From CAZGQY01 sp964528035 (GTDB lineage: Bacteria > Pseudomonadota > Gammaproteobacteria > Methylococcales > UBA1147), in NCBI GenBank assembly GCA_964528035.1, contig CAZGQY010000021.1:1-35599 (forward strand): DNA of 35,599 bases. The letters run 5' to 3'. A model generated the notes under the pieces. It was not told where the DNA came from. It searched no databases and saw nothing but the letters and a program-made list of their open reading frames with translations. Below are positions 25,093 to 32,154 of this stretch, piece by piece. The translations under genes and the position numbers were made by a program. Each line of letters begins with the position of its first letter. Within the stretch, counting starts at the first letter, position 1.

Positions 25093-25599
25093 TTGTTCGA
25101 CAAAACCACAGTCGAGCTAGGTTATGTGTGTGGCGTATTTGGGATCAAAGGCTGGGTGAAAGTATTTTCTTCCACACAAACCAGAGAAAATATATTAAGC
25201 TATTCTCCCTGGATTCTGACAAAAGAAAAGGATAGAAAGGAATATAAGGTCATCGATGGCGCTCGTCACGGCAAGATAATCACCGCACAGCTTGAGGGTA
25301 TAAATAATCGCGAACATGCCCAGAGTTTGTGTGAATCAGTTATTCACATTGACCGCCAGCAGCTGCCAAAGCTGCCAGATAACGAGTATTATTGGTCAGA
25401 CCTAATAGGTCTTGAGGTATTCACAGACGAAGGGAAAACATTGGGTCGCGTTGAATCTATGATCGAAACGGGCGCGAATGACGTAATGGTTTGTATGGGC
25501 GACAAACAAAGACCCATACCCTTTGTACAAGGCGAGTATGTCACTGACATTGATCTGAACAAGGGGAAAATTACGGTACATTGGGATCCGGACTTTTAG
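25093..25599 (+). CDS. rimM: RimM, 16S rRNA processing/30S maturation factor
   Basis: A 168-residue protein that helps mature the 30S head, acting with S19. The N-terminal domain carries VELGYVCGVFGIKGWVKVFS and the C-terminal PRC-barrel carries YYWSDLIGLEVFTDEGKTLG and ETGANDVMVC. The start must be near residue 1 of this reading because the family motif begins at residue 8; the only available codon is a TTG one base after the rpsP stop, with no evident Shine-Dalgarno. Translation therefore probably depends on coupling to rpsP. Confidence 0.95.
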   Translation: MFDKTTVELGYVCGVFGIKGWVKVFSSTQTRENILSYSPWILTKEKDRKEYKVIDGARHGKIITAQLEGINNREHAQSLCESVIHIDRQQLPKLPDNEYYWSDLIGLEVFTDEGKTLGRVESMIETGANDVMVCMGDKQRPIPFVQGEYVTDIDLNKGKITVHWDPDF

Positions 25600-25622
25600 G
25601 CATCATTGTCTGAATTTGAACT

Positions 25623-26372
25623 ATGCGGATTGATATAGTATCGCTGTTCCCGCAAATGATAGAGGACGCATCCGGGTATGGAGTCACTGGAAAAGCGATC
25701 GACCAGGGAATCGTCGAGTTGGGAGTTTGGAACCCCAGAGATTTTAGCCGAGATAAGCGACGCACTGTGGACGATCACTCCTACGGTGGTGGGCCGGGTA
25801 TGGTACTCATGCTGCAGCCCATGCGCGACGCGATACGCGAAGCCCGGAGAATTGATAATCGACAAGCCCGAGTGGTTTATCTAAGTCCTCAAGGCCGCCG
25901 ATTAAAGCAATCCGATTTACTTCGGTACTCAAATTTTGAGCGCTTGATTCTGGTCGCGGGTCGCTACGAAGGTATTGATGAGAGAATTGCAGAAACCGAA
26001 ATCGATGAGGAATGCTCCCTGGGCGACTATGTTATTAGTGGCGGCGAATTGGCTGCCCTGATTGTAATCGATGGCATCACCCGGTTATTGCCGGGCGTAT
26101 TGGGTAAACAGGAATCCTGCTTGCAGGATTCTTTTATGAATGGTCTTTTAGATCATCCCCATTACACGCGCCCCGAAACTTTTGATGGCCTCAATGTACC
26201 CGATGTACTGACAAGTGGTGACCATTCGGCAATAGAAAGATGGAGGATGAAGCAAGCTTTAGGTCGTACCTACAGACGAAGACCAGACTTGCTGGATCAG
26301 CTAAAATTGAATGTTGAGCAACAGCGATTGCTCGCAGAATTTATTAATGAAGACTCTAAAAAAGAGGAATGA
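25623..26372 (+). CDS. trmD: TrmD, tRNA (guanine-37-N1)-methyltransferase
   Basis: A 249-residue enzyme that methylates G37 next to the anticodon using S-adenosylmethionine, preventing +1 frameshifts. MRIDIVSLFPQMIEDASGYG at the start, YGGGPGMVLM, the trefoil-knot cofactor segments LVAGRYEGIDERI and LGDYVISGGELAALIVID, and HPHYTRPETFDGLNVPDVL are all canonical. It follows rimM by 23 bp and rplS starts 3 nt after it, the standard operon order. Confidence 0.98.
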   Translation: MRIDIVSLFPQMIEDASGYGVTGKAIDQGIVELGVWNPRDFSRDKRRTVDDHSYGGGPGMVLMLQPMRDAIREARRIDNRQARVVYLSPQGRRLKQSDLLRYSNFERLILVAGRYEGIDERIAETEIDEECSLGDYVISGGELAALIVIDGITRLLPGVLGKQESCLQDSFMNGLLDHPHYTRPETFDGLNVPDVLTSGDHSAIERWRMKQALGRTYRRRPDLLDQLKLNVEQQRLLAEFINEDSKKEE

Positions 26373-26375
26373 CGA

Positions 26376-26720
26376 ATGAGCAATATCATTCAACAGATTG
26401 AATCTGAACAGTTAAAAACCGACCTACCATCATTCTCTCCGGGAGACACCGTTGTTGTCCAGGTCAAAGTAAAAGAAGGTAGTAGAGAGCGGCTACAGGC
26501 ATTTGAAGGCGTCGTCATCGGAAAACGCAATCGCGGCTTGAATTCATCCTTTACCGTTCGAAAAATCTCACACGGTGAAGGCGTTGAACGCGCGTTTCAG
26601 ACTCACAGTCCAATTATTCAGGAAATAATCGTAAAGCGTCGTGGTGATGTTCGACGCGCCAAGCTCTACTATCTACGGGAACGTACGGGTAAAGCGGCGC
26701 GAATTAAAGAAAAAATTTAG
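26376..26720 (+). CDS. rplS: Ribosomal protein L19
   Basis: A 114-residue large-subunit protein at the 30S/50S interface. FSPGDTVVVQVKVKEGSRER, LQAFEGVVIGKRNRGLNSSF and VERAFQTHSPIIQEI are invariant, and the C-terminus RRAKLYYLRERTGKAARIKE is typical. Start codon follows the trmD stop by 3 nt. The gap after it (26721-26996) holds a small palindrome AATTCCTC-C-GAGGAATT at 26746-26762 without a T-run, and then the structured region before xerD; no clear intrinsic terminator is visible. Confidence 0.98.
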   Translation: MSNIIQQIESEQLKTDLPSFSPGDTVVVQVKVKEGSRERLQAFEGVVIGKRNRGLNSSFTVRKISHGEGVERAFQTHSPIIQEIIVKRRGDVRRAKLYYLRERTGKAARIKEKI

Positions 26721-26909
26721 CCTCTCAACCACATTCCGATGCGACAATTCCTCCGAGGAATTCACTAAGGAAAAAGTTCGTGGTACTAAGATCAATTATC
26801 CATTCATACTGATGCATCACTGGGTATTAACAACTATTTTTACCGGGAAAACTGATCAAAACCCGCTTTTCCGTTTTAGGTAACTTGCCCTTCCCAATTA
26901 ACGACCTTA

Positions 26910-26988
26910 TCTACAATTGATTTGGTTTTTAGTACTGTGAAGCGTGATAATGGGGATTAGGATCTAATTCCCCATAACCAATTGTAGA
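26910..26988 (+). repeat. Nested inverted repeats immediately before xerD
   Basis: Outer arms TCTACAATTG (26910-26919) and CAATTGTAGA (26979-26988) are perfect complements and can be extended by GTT/AAC across a five-base bulge. Inside, ATGGGGATTAG (26950-26960) pairs with CTAATTCCCCAT (26964-26975) over 11 bp with one bulged T and a GAT loop. No T-run follows, so it is not a normal terminator. It ends 8 nt before the xerD GTG and may be a leader structure or a protein-binding site. Confidence 0.55.
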
Positions 26989-26996
26989 AATTTTCT

Positions 26997-27902
26997 GTGG
27001 ATTCTGGTGACGCCAATACACATTCTGAAAGTTTGATCGACAACTTTCAAGATACCTTGTGGCTTGAAAACGGACTCAGTGAGAATACACTCATGGCTTA
27101 TCGGTCTGATCTTCTTCTATTTTCCGAATGGCTGTTACCTCGAAATCTACTGTCGGTTCAAACGGAGGATATCTCTGCCTATCTGGCGCTTAAATTTCGA
27201 CAGGGGCGTAGCGCTCATTCAAGTGCTCGATTACTATCCAGTCTACGGCGTTTCTATACTCTTCAGGTACACAAGGGCCAACTGTCCGTTAATCCATGCC
27301 TAACCATTGAGTCACCACATACCGGACGTGTCTTACCTGCCAGCTTAACTGAAAGCGATGTAGAGAAACTATTGGCAACACCCGATGTTTCAACAAATCT
27401 GGGCGTTCGTGACCGAACAATGTTAGAACTACTTTATGCGACGGGTTTGAGAGTTTCGGAACTCGTTGGCCTGACAAACAACCAACTCAATTTACGCCAG
27501 GGCGTTGTGCGCGTCATTGGAAAAGGAAACAAAGACAGACTGGTACCCATTGGCGAAGAAGCAATATCCTGGTTAGAGTCCTATATCGTGGGTGCTCGTC
27601 AACAAGTCCTGTCCGAGCGACAAACGGATTCTGTTTTTATTACCAGTCGAGCACGCTCAATGACCCGCCAGGCTTTCTGGCACCGTATCAAATTCTATGC
27701 AAAATCTGCAGACATTCAAAAACAGCTTTCTCCGCATACCCTGCGCCATGCTTTCGCGACGCATTTGTTGAATCACGGAGCCGATCTGCGAGTTGTTCAA
27801 TTATTACTCGGACACAGCGATCTATCCACCACACAAATATATACACATATTGCCCGCGAACGCTTAAAAGATCTTCATGCTCGATCACATCCCAGAGGAT
27901 AA
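26997..27902 (+). CDS. xerD: XerD, site-specific tyrosine recombinase
   Basis: A 301-residue recombinase that, with XerC, resolves chromosome dimers at dif under FtsK control. The N-terminal core-binding domain begins near residue 15 (TLWLENGLSENTLMAYRSDL). The catalytic domain carries Arg152 (ATGLRVSELVG), Lys176 (GKGNKDR), His247 and Arg250 (SPHTLRHAFATH), His273 (LGHSDLSTTQ) and the nucleophile Tyr282. The overall pattern (SSARLLSSLRRFY, TRQAFWHRIKFYA) is closer to XerD than XerC. Start is a GTG with no clear Shine-Dalgarno, just after a large inverted repeat. lpxA begins 3 nt after its stop. No integron or phage genes surround it, so it is the housekeeping enzyme. Confidence 0.93.
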   Translation: MDSGDANTHSESLIDNFQDTLWLENGLSENTLMAYRSDLLLFSEWLLPRNLLSVQTEDISAYLALKFRQGRSAHSSARLLSSLRRFYTLQVHKGQLSVNPCLTIESPHTGRVLPASLTESDVEKLLATPDVSTNLGVRDRTMLELLYATGLRVSELVGLTNNQLNLRQGVVRVIGKGNKDRLVPIGEEAISWLESYIVGARQQVLSERQTDSVFITSRARSMTRQAFWHRIKFYAKSADIQKQLSPHTLRHAFATHLLNHGADLRVVQLLLGHSDLSTTQIYTHIARERLKDLHARSHPRG

Positions 27903-27905
27903 TTG

Positions 27906-28670
27906 ATGCCAATCCATCCGACCGCCCAAATCGGCAACAATGTAAATCTTGGCTGCAGAGTTACAATTGGCCCTTATGTTGTCATCGATAACAGTGTCGA
28001 AATTGGTGACGATTGTGTAATTTCTGCACACGCAGTTATCCATTCAAATGTAATCATGGGGCAAGCTAATGAGATCTGCCCTCATGCGGTTTTGGGCGGA
28101 CTACCACAGGATATGAGTTTCGACCGGCAACGACAGACATACGTGAAAATTGGCGATAATAATACTTTTAGAGAAGGTGTAACAGTTAATAGAGCAACTC
28201 AGACGGATGCATCAACTGTCATTGGGTCTGATTGTTATTTTATGAACGGCAGCCATGTCGCGCATGATTGCTCAGTTGGCAACGGTAGTATCTTCGCCAG
28301 TGGTGTTGCAATTGGCGGGCATGTAGCCATTGGCGAAAAAGTATTCCTGGGCGGTGGAGCCATGGTGCATCAATTTTGTAGAATTGGCTCTATGGTCATG
28401 GTATCCGGTACCGTCGGCGTACTGCAGGACATCATACCCTACACCATGGTTGGAGACAGCCCAGCCCGCCACTACCGACTAAATGTTGTCGGCTTAAGGC
28501 GAGCAGGAATTACAGGAAAGCGTTATAAATTAATTTCCACGGCATTTCGCCGCATGAAAAACAAAGAAAGCCTGGACGATTTAGACAGCAGCCCGGAAAT
28601 CGATTATTTGCGCACTTGGCTGGCAGAAGATTCTACTCGTGGACTCAGTTCGTTTTTAGTTGCTTCGTAA
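27906..28670 (+). CDS. lpxA: LpxA-type UDP-sugar acyltransferase, probably acting on UDP-GlcNAc3N
   Basis: A 254-residue left-handed beta-helix protein built of hexapeptide repeats (IGNNVNLGCRVTIGPYVVID and on). LpxA transfers a hydroxyacyl chain from ACP to the 3 position of the UDP-amino sugar, the first lipid A step. The catalytic His-Asp pair is His120-Asp121 (SHVAHD), and the His155 segment VHQF is kept. Compared by eye with E. coli LpxA, Lys76 aligns with Ser71, Glu200 with Val195 and Arg205 with Ala200, while the chain-length Gly173 is kept (Gly168). The ATG at 27906 follows AGAGG. The neighbouring gnnA, gnnB and lpxB indicate a lipid A role with an amino-substituted acceptor. Confidence 0.88.
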   Translation: MPIHPTAQIGNNVNLGCRVTIGPYVVIDNSVEIGDDCVISAHAVIHSNVIMGQANEICPHAVLGGLPQDMSFDRQRQTYVKIGDNNTFREGVTVNRATQTDASTVIGSDCYFMNGSHVAHDCSVGNGSIFASGVAIGGHVAIGEKVFLGGGAMVHQFCRIGSMVMVSGTVGVLQDIIPYTMVGDSPARHYRLNVVGLRRAGITGKRYKLISTAFRRMKNKESLDDLDSSPEIDYLRTWLAEDSTRGLSSFLVAS

Positions 28671-28677
28671 TGACACT

Positions 28678-29610
28678 ATGAAAAAAATTAAAGTCGCCGT
28701 CGTGGGAGTTGGCTATCTTGGCAAATTTCACGCAGAAAAATATAGTCAGTTACCCGACTGCGAACTGGTTGCAGTCGTTGATGTCGATCACTCAGCAGTC
28801 AAGGCTATTGCGGACAAATATGGGGCAGACCCTGTAGAGGACTATCACACACTACTCGGTCAGGTCGATGCCGTCAGCATTGTCGTCCCGACAAGTCTGC
28901 ACTATGAAGTCGCCAAAGAGTTTTTGAATACTGGCGCACACGTATTGATTGAAAAACCCATCACTGTAACAACTGAGCAAGCAGAAGAACTGATTCAAAT
29001 CGCCAATAACAAAAATCTTATCTTACAGGTTGGTCATTTAGAACGATTCAATGCTGCTTTGCTCGCCCTGGACTTCAGTCAGGATAAACCGCGATTTATT
29101 GAATCCCATCGACTGTCTCCGTTTAGTCCCCGAGCAAACGATGTGAGCGTGGTACTGGATTTGATGATCCATGACATCGATATCATACTGGACATTGTCG
29201 ATTCCGAAGTGGATAGAATTGATGCCAGTGGTGCAGCAGTATTGACTGGCGGCATCGATATCGCCAATGCCCGGATCGTTTTTAAAAGTGGCTGCGTAGC
29301 CAATGTAACCGCCAGCCGCGTAAGTATGAAGGTCGAACGAAAGATGCGCATGTTTCGGCCAAAGTCTTATGTCTCGGTAGATTTTCAAAACCGCAGCCTG
29401 GTATGCCTTAAAACAGGTGACCGGGAAATGTTTCCAGGTATACCAGAAATTAAAACAGAAAAAACCGAGTTTGAGAACAGTGACGCACTGATGGAAGAAA
29501 TACGTCATTTCGTGGATTGTATAGCGAACAAAAAGCAACCATTGGTATCCGGGGAAGCAGGAAAACGCGCACTGGAAACCGCAATAGAGATAACAAAACT
29601 TTTGAATTGA
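28678..29610 (+). CDS. gnnA: Gfo/Idh/MocA-family oxidoreductase, probable GnnA
   Basis: A 310-residue NAD(P)-dependent sugar oxidoreductase. A Rossmann motif GVGYLG lies at residues 10-15 and the catalytic-region motif EKPIT at 92-96, followed by the family's alpha/beta domain (VGHLERFNAALLAL, DLMIHDIDI). In A. ferrooxidans GnnA oxidises the 3-OH of UDP-GlcNAc to the 3-keto sugar. Start at the ATG of MKKIKVAVVG; a TTG reading six codons upstream overlaps lpxA and is less likely. The specific call rests on position between lpxA and lpxB together with a DegT-type aminotransferase. WbpB/WlbA-like enzymes are the alternative, but the partner genes they need are not here. Confidence 0.82.
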   Translation: MKKIKVAVVGVGYLGKFHAEKYSQLPDCELVAVVDVDHSAVKAIADKYGADPVEDYHTLLGQVDAVSIVVPTSLHYEVAKEFLNTGAHVLIEKPITVTTEQAEELIQIANNKNLILQVGHLERFNAALLALDFSQDKPRFIESHRLSPFSPRANDVSVVLDLMIHDIDIILDIVDSEVDRIDASGAAVLTGGIDIANARIVFKSGCVANVTASRVSMKVERKMRMFRPKSYVSVDFQNRSLVCLKTGDREMFPGIPEIKTEKTEFENSDALMEEIRHFVDCIANKKQPLVSGEAGKRALETAIEITKLLN

Positions 29611-29740
29611 TAATCGATCTGCAAACTTTTAATACTGAATACCGAATTCACCAGGTCTTTTATTTTTGTCCTTTGTCTATCAAGTCACGCAGGGATGAGA
29701 ATTTTAGAACACAATATTTTTAACACTGCGAGTAAAAACA

Positions 29741-30838
29741 ATGATCCCGATGGTTGATTTGCAATCCCAATACGCTGAAATCCAGGAAGAGATCGAAACT
29801 GGAATAAAATCGGTTTTAGAGAATTGCCATTTTATTATGGGGCCTAATGTTAAAGGCTTTGAACAGGAGGCAGCCGAATATCTCGGTAGCAAACATGCGA
29901 TAGGCGTAGCTTCCGGAACGGATGCCCTTCATTTAGCACTCGCGGCGGCTGGTATAGAACAGGGAGACGAAGTTATTACTACCGCATTTACATTTATCGC
30001 AACCGCCGAAGCCATTCGCCACGTTGGCGCCTCTCCAGTTTTTGTCGACATCGACCCCCAAACATTTAATATCGATCCACTATTGATCGAGCAGGCAATA
30101 ACCCCAAAAACCACTGCTGTATTGCCAGTACACATTTTTGGACAACCGGCGGATACAAAACAAATAAAGGCCATTTGCGATAAACATGGTTTAAAGTTAA
30201 TTGAAGATTGCGCTCAATCCTTTGGCGCATCGGTCAACAACACAAAAACAGGATCCATCGGCGATTGCGCCGGCTTTAGTTTCTTTCCCAGTAAAAACCT
30301 TGGAGCCTTTGGCGATGGAGGCTTGATCACCACCCATTCGGACAACATTGCTGAAAAAGCCAGAATGCTGAGAAATCACGGCTCAAAAAAACGTTACTAT
30401 CATGAACTGGTTGGATACAACAGTCGCCTGGATGAAATTCAGGCAATGATCCTGCGCGTCAAGTTAAAACGAATCGATCAATACAACCAGGGGCGAAGAC
30501 GTGCTGCTGAATTATACAGCCAATTATTAGAATCATTACCACTCCAATCACCACATGAGGATGGTATCGGTTTACATGTATATCATCAATATACATTGTT
30601 GACTGACCGTCGGGATGAGATTATCCAGGCGCTTCAGCAACAGGATATTGCATCCGCAGTCTACTATCCTGTTCCTCTACATAAGCAAAATGTATTTACG
30701 CAACAACAAGCACAAGCAAAACTTCCGATAACAGAGAACATCTCTGAACGCTGCTTATCGTTGCCAATTTTTCCTGAGCTGTCAGAGGCTGATATCATGC
30801 ATATCACTAACACGATTAAGGGCGTTTTCAGTGCCTGA
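29741..30838 (+). CDS. gnnB: DegT/DnrJ/EryC1-family aminotransferase, probable GnnB
   Basis: A 365-residue PLP-dependent sugar aminotransferase. The pyridoxal lysine is Lys185 in FFPSKNLGAFGDGG, and Asp156 in LIEDCAQSFGA contacts the PLP nitrogen; ASGTDALHLAL near residue 58 binds phosphate. GnnB aminates the 3-keto sugar from GnnA using glutamate, giving UDP-GlcNAc3N. Length is full and the N-terminus MIPMVDLQSQYAEIQEEI is typical of this clade, which includes WbpE. A 130-bp gap after gnnA may hold a promoter or processing site, none of which I can identify. lpxB overlaps its last 8 nt. Confidence 0.84.
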   Translation: MIPMVDLQSQYAEIQEEIETGIKSVLENCHFIMGPNVKGFEQEAAEYLGSKHAIGVASGTDALHLALAAAGIEQGDEVITTAFTFIATAEAIRHVGASPVFVDIDPQTFNIDPLLIEQAITPKTTAVLPVHIFGQPADTKQIKAICDKHGLKLIEDCAQSFGASVNNTKTGSIGDCAGFSFFPSKNLGAFGDGGLITTHSDNIAEKARMLRNHGSKKRYYHELVGYNSRLDEIQAMILRVKLKRIDQYNQGRRRAAELYSQLLESLPLQSPHEDGIGLHVYHQYTLLTDRRDEIIQALQQQDIASAVYYPVPLHKQNVFTQQQAQAKLPITENISERCLSLPIFPELSEADIMHITNTIKGVFSA

Positions 30839-31970
30839 AGAAAATCCTAGCCTGATGTTAGTCGCGGGAGAAGCATCAGGCGACCGGCATGCGGCCGATT
30901 TATTCGTAGAATTAAAACGCCTCGTACCGGGAATCAAAGGCTTTGGCATGGGCGGTGAAAATATGCGCCATGCGGGAGTAAAAATTTGTTACGATTCTTC
31001 AGAGATCGCGATTATCGGGTTGGATGGAATCGTCCGACAATACCCGAAAATATTAAGGGCGTTGCGACTCATGAAAAAGATTGTCAGCGAACAGCGTCCA
31101 GACCTTTTGATCTGCGTGGATTACAAAGAGTTTAACTATAAACTGGCCCGATACGCAAAATCTGCAGGGATAAAAGTTTTGTTTTACGTCAGCCCACAAT
31201 TTTGGGCATGGAGACCGGGAAGGATTACCAAATACGGCGCAGCAATTGATCGAATGGCAGTCATATTCCCCTTTGAGGTAGCAATATACGAAGAACATGG
31301 CATACCTGTTTCATACGTAGGGCATCCGCTTGTGGACAAGGTTCACGCTTCCCTGTCCAAACCCCAATCCATGGAGAAATTGGCTTTGGACTCATCCCAT
31401 CCCGTCATCGGTTTATTGCCCGGCAGTCGCATAAACGTAGTTAAACGAATATTGCCACTGATGCTGTTATTTTCTGAAAGGTTAAGTAAACAATATGCCG
31501 ATATCCAATTTATTCTACTGCAGGCCACATCAATAAAAGACCAACAAATTGAAGACAGCCTGAATCACTGTAACCTTTCAGTGAACATCATCAAAAACGA
31601 TACCTATGACGCAATACAGTGTTGTAACGCGGTATTGACAACTTCGGGAACCGCTACGCTTGAAGTGGCTTTATTGGGTATACCCATGGCAATTACTTAT
31701 CGCGTCAATCTGTTTACTTATTGGATCGGTCGACTACTGGTTAATATTCCCTATATCGGTTTACCCAATATCATCGCGGGACGGCAAATAATTCAGGAAT
31801 TCATCCAGAATGACGCGACCCCCGATGCAATTTCCAACGAAATGGCTAGAATATTAACTGATCAGGCTTATTCTAAAACGATGATTAAAAACCTGGATGA
31901 TATACAACAAAAACTGGGCAGTGGTAATGGAACCCTGGCATTAGCCAAGGTCGCAAGAGATATGCTTTAG
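30831..31970 (+). CDS. lpxB: LpxB, lipid-A-disaccharide synthase
   Basis: A 379-residue GT19-family enzyme at the inner face of the inner membrane that joins UDP-2,3-diacyl-sugar to lipid X, forming the lipid A disaccharide. Signature segments: LMLVAGEASGDRHAADL at the N-terminus, GIKGFGMGGENMRHAG, VDYKEFNYKLARYAK, FYVSPQFWAWRPGRI, YVGHPLVD, and VIGLLPGSR. The GTG start overlaps the gnnB stop and has an AAGGG site 8 nt upstream, so the two are translationally coupled. It completes the lpxA-gnnA-gnnB-lpxB cluster. lpxD, fabZ and lpxC are not in the window. Confidence 0.96.
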   Translation: MPEENPSLMLVAGEASGDRHAADLFVELKRLVPGIKGFGMGGENMRHAGVKICYDSSEIAIIGLDGIVRQYPKILRALRLMKKIVSEQRPDLLICVDYKEFNYKLARYAKSAGIKVLFYVSPQFWAWRPGRITKYGAAIDRMAVIFPFEVAIYEEHGIPVSYVGHPLVDKVHASLSKPQSMEKLALDSSHPVIGLLPGSRINVVKRILPLMLLFSERLSKQYADIQFILLQATSIKDQQIEDSLNHCNLSVNIIKNDTYDAIQCCNAVLTTSGTATLEVALLGIPMAITYRVNLFTYWIGRLLVNIPYIGLPNIIAGRQIIQEFIQNDATPDAISNEMARILTDQAYSKTMIKNLDDIQQKLGSGNGTLALAKVARDML

Positions 31971-32018
31971 TTGAAACCCATAGTGCCGCTTATATAAGCC
32001 TCTGTGTACAAATCATCA

Positions 32019-32080
32019 ATTGTTTGGAACAGGTATAATTATCCATATAAACTCTTCGGCAATGCAAAAGTCCAAACAAT
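32019..32080 (+). promoter_or_regulatory. Inverted repeat flanking the likely fbaB promoter
   Basis: ATTGTTTGGA (32019-32028) and TCCAAACAAT (32071-32080) are perfect 10-bp inverted copies, 42 bp apart. Between them lies a consensus -10 box TATAAT (32034-32039); the -35 position is poor. If transcription starts near 32046 the left arm is not transcribed, so the repeat would act in DNA, for example as a pair of operator half-sites. This layout is suggestive, not proven. Confidence 0.45.
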
Positions 32081-32086
32081 CAACAA

Positions 32087-32108
32087 GTTTTATTCTCAGA
32101 AATAAAAC
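32087..32108 (+). repeat. Small hairpin in the fbaB leader
   Basis: GTTTTATT (32087-32094) and AATAAAAC (32101-32108) pair perfectly over 8 bp around the loop CTCAGA. The stem is A/T-rich, so it is weak. It lies in the likely untranslated leader, 46 nt before the fbaB ATG. Confidence 0.4.
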
Positions 32109-32154
32109 GACTGAGTAACCACACTGTTTTAATAAATAACTTAGGAGTAAAAAA

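Noticed and set aside
26641..26883. An 80-codon open frame overlapping the end of rplS.
   Set aside because: It starts inside rplS in another frame, has no ribosome-binding site and no recognisable protein pattern.
26997..27902. The tyrosine recombinase as an integrase of a mobile element.
   Set aside because: Residue pattern and length match housekeeping XerD, and there are no attachment sites, excisionase or phage genes nearby.
28678..30838. gnnA and gnnB as part of a UDP-ManNAc3NAcA/O-antigen pathway (WbpB/WbpE).
   Set aside because: No WbpA-type dehydrogenase, WbpD-type acetyltransferase, epimerase or glycosyltransferase is adjacent, while lpxA and lpxB flank the pair closely. Kept as an alternative in the gene entries.
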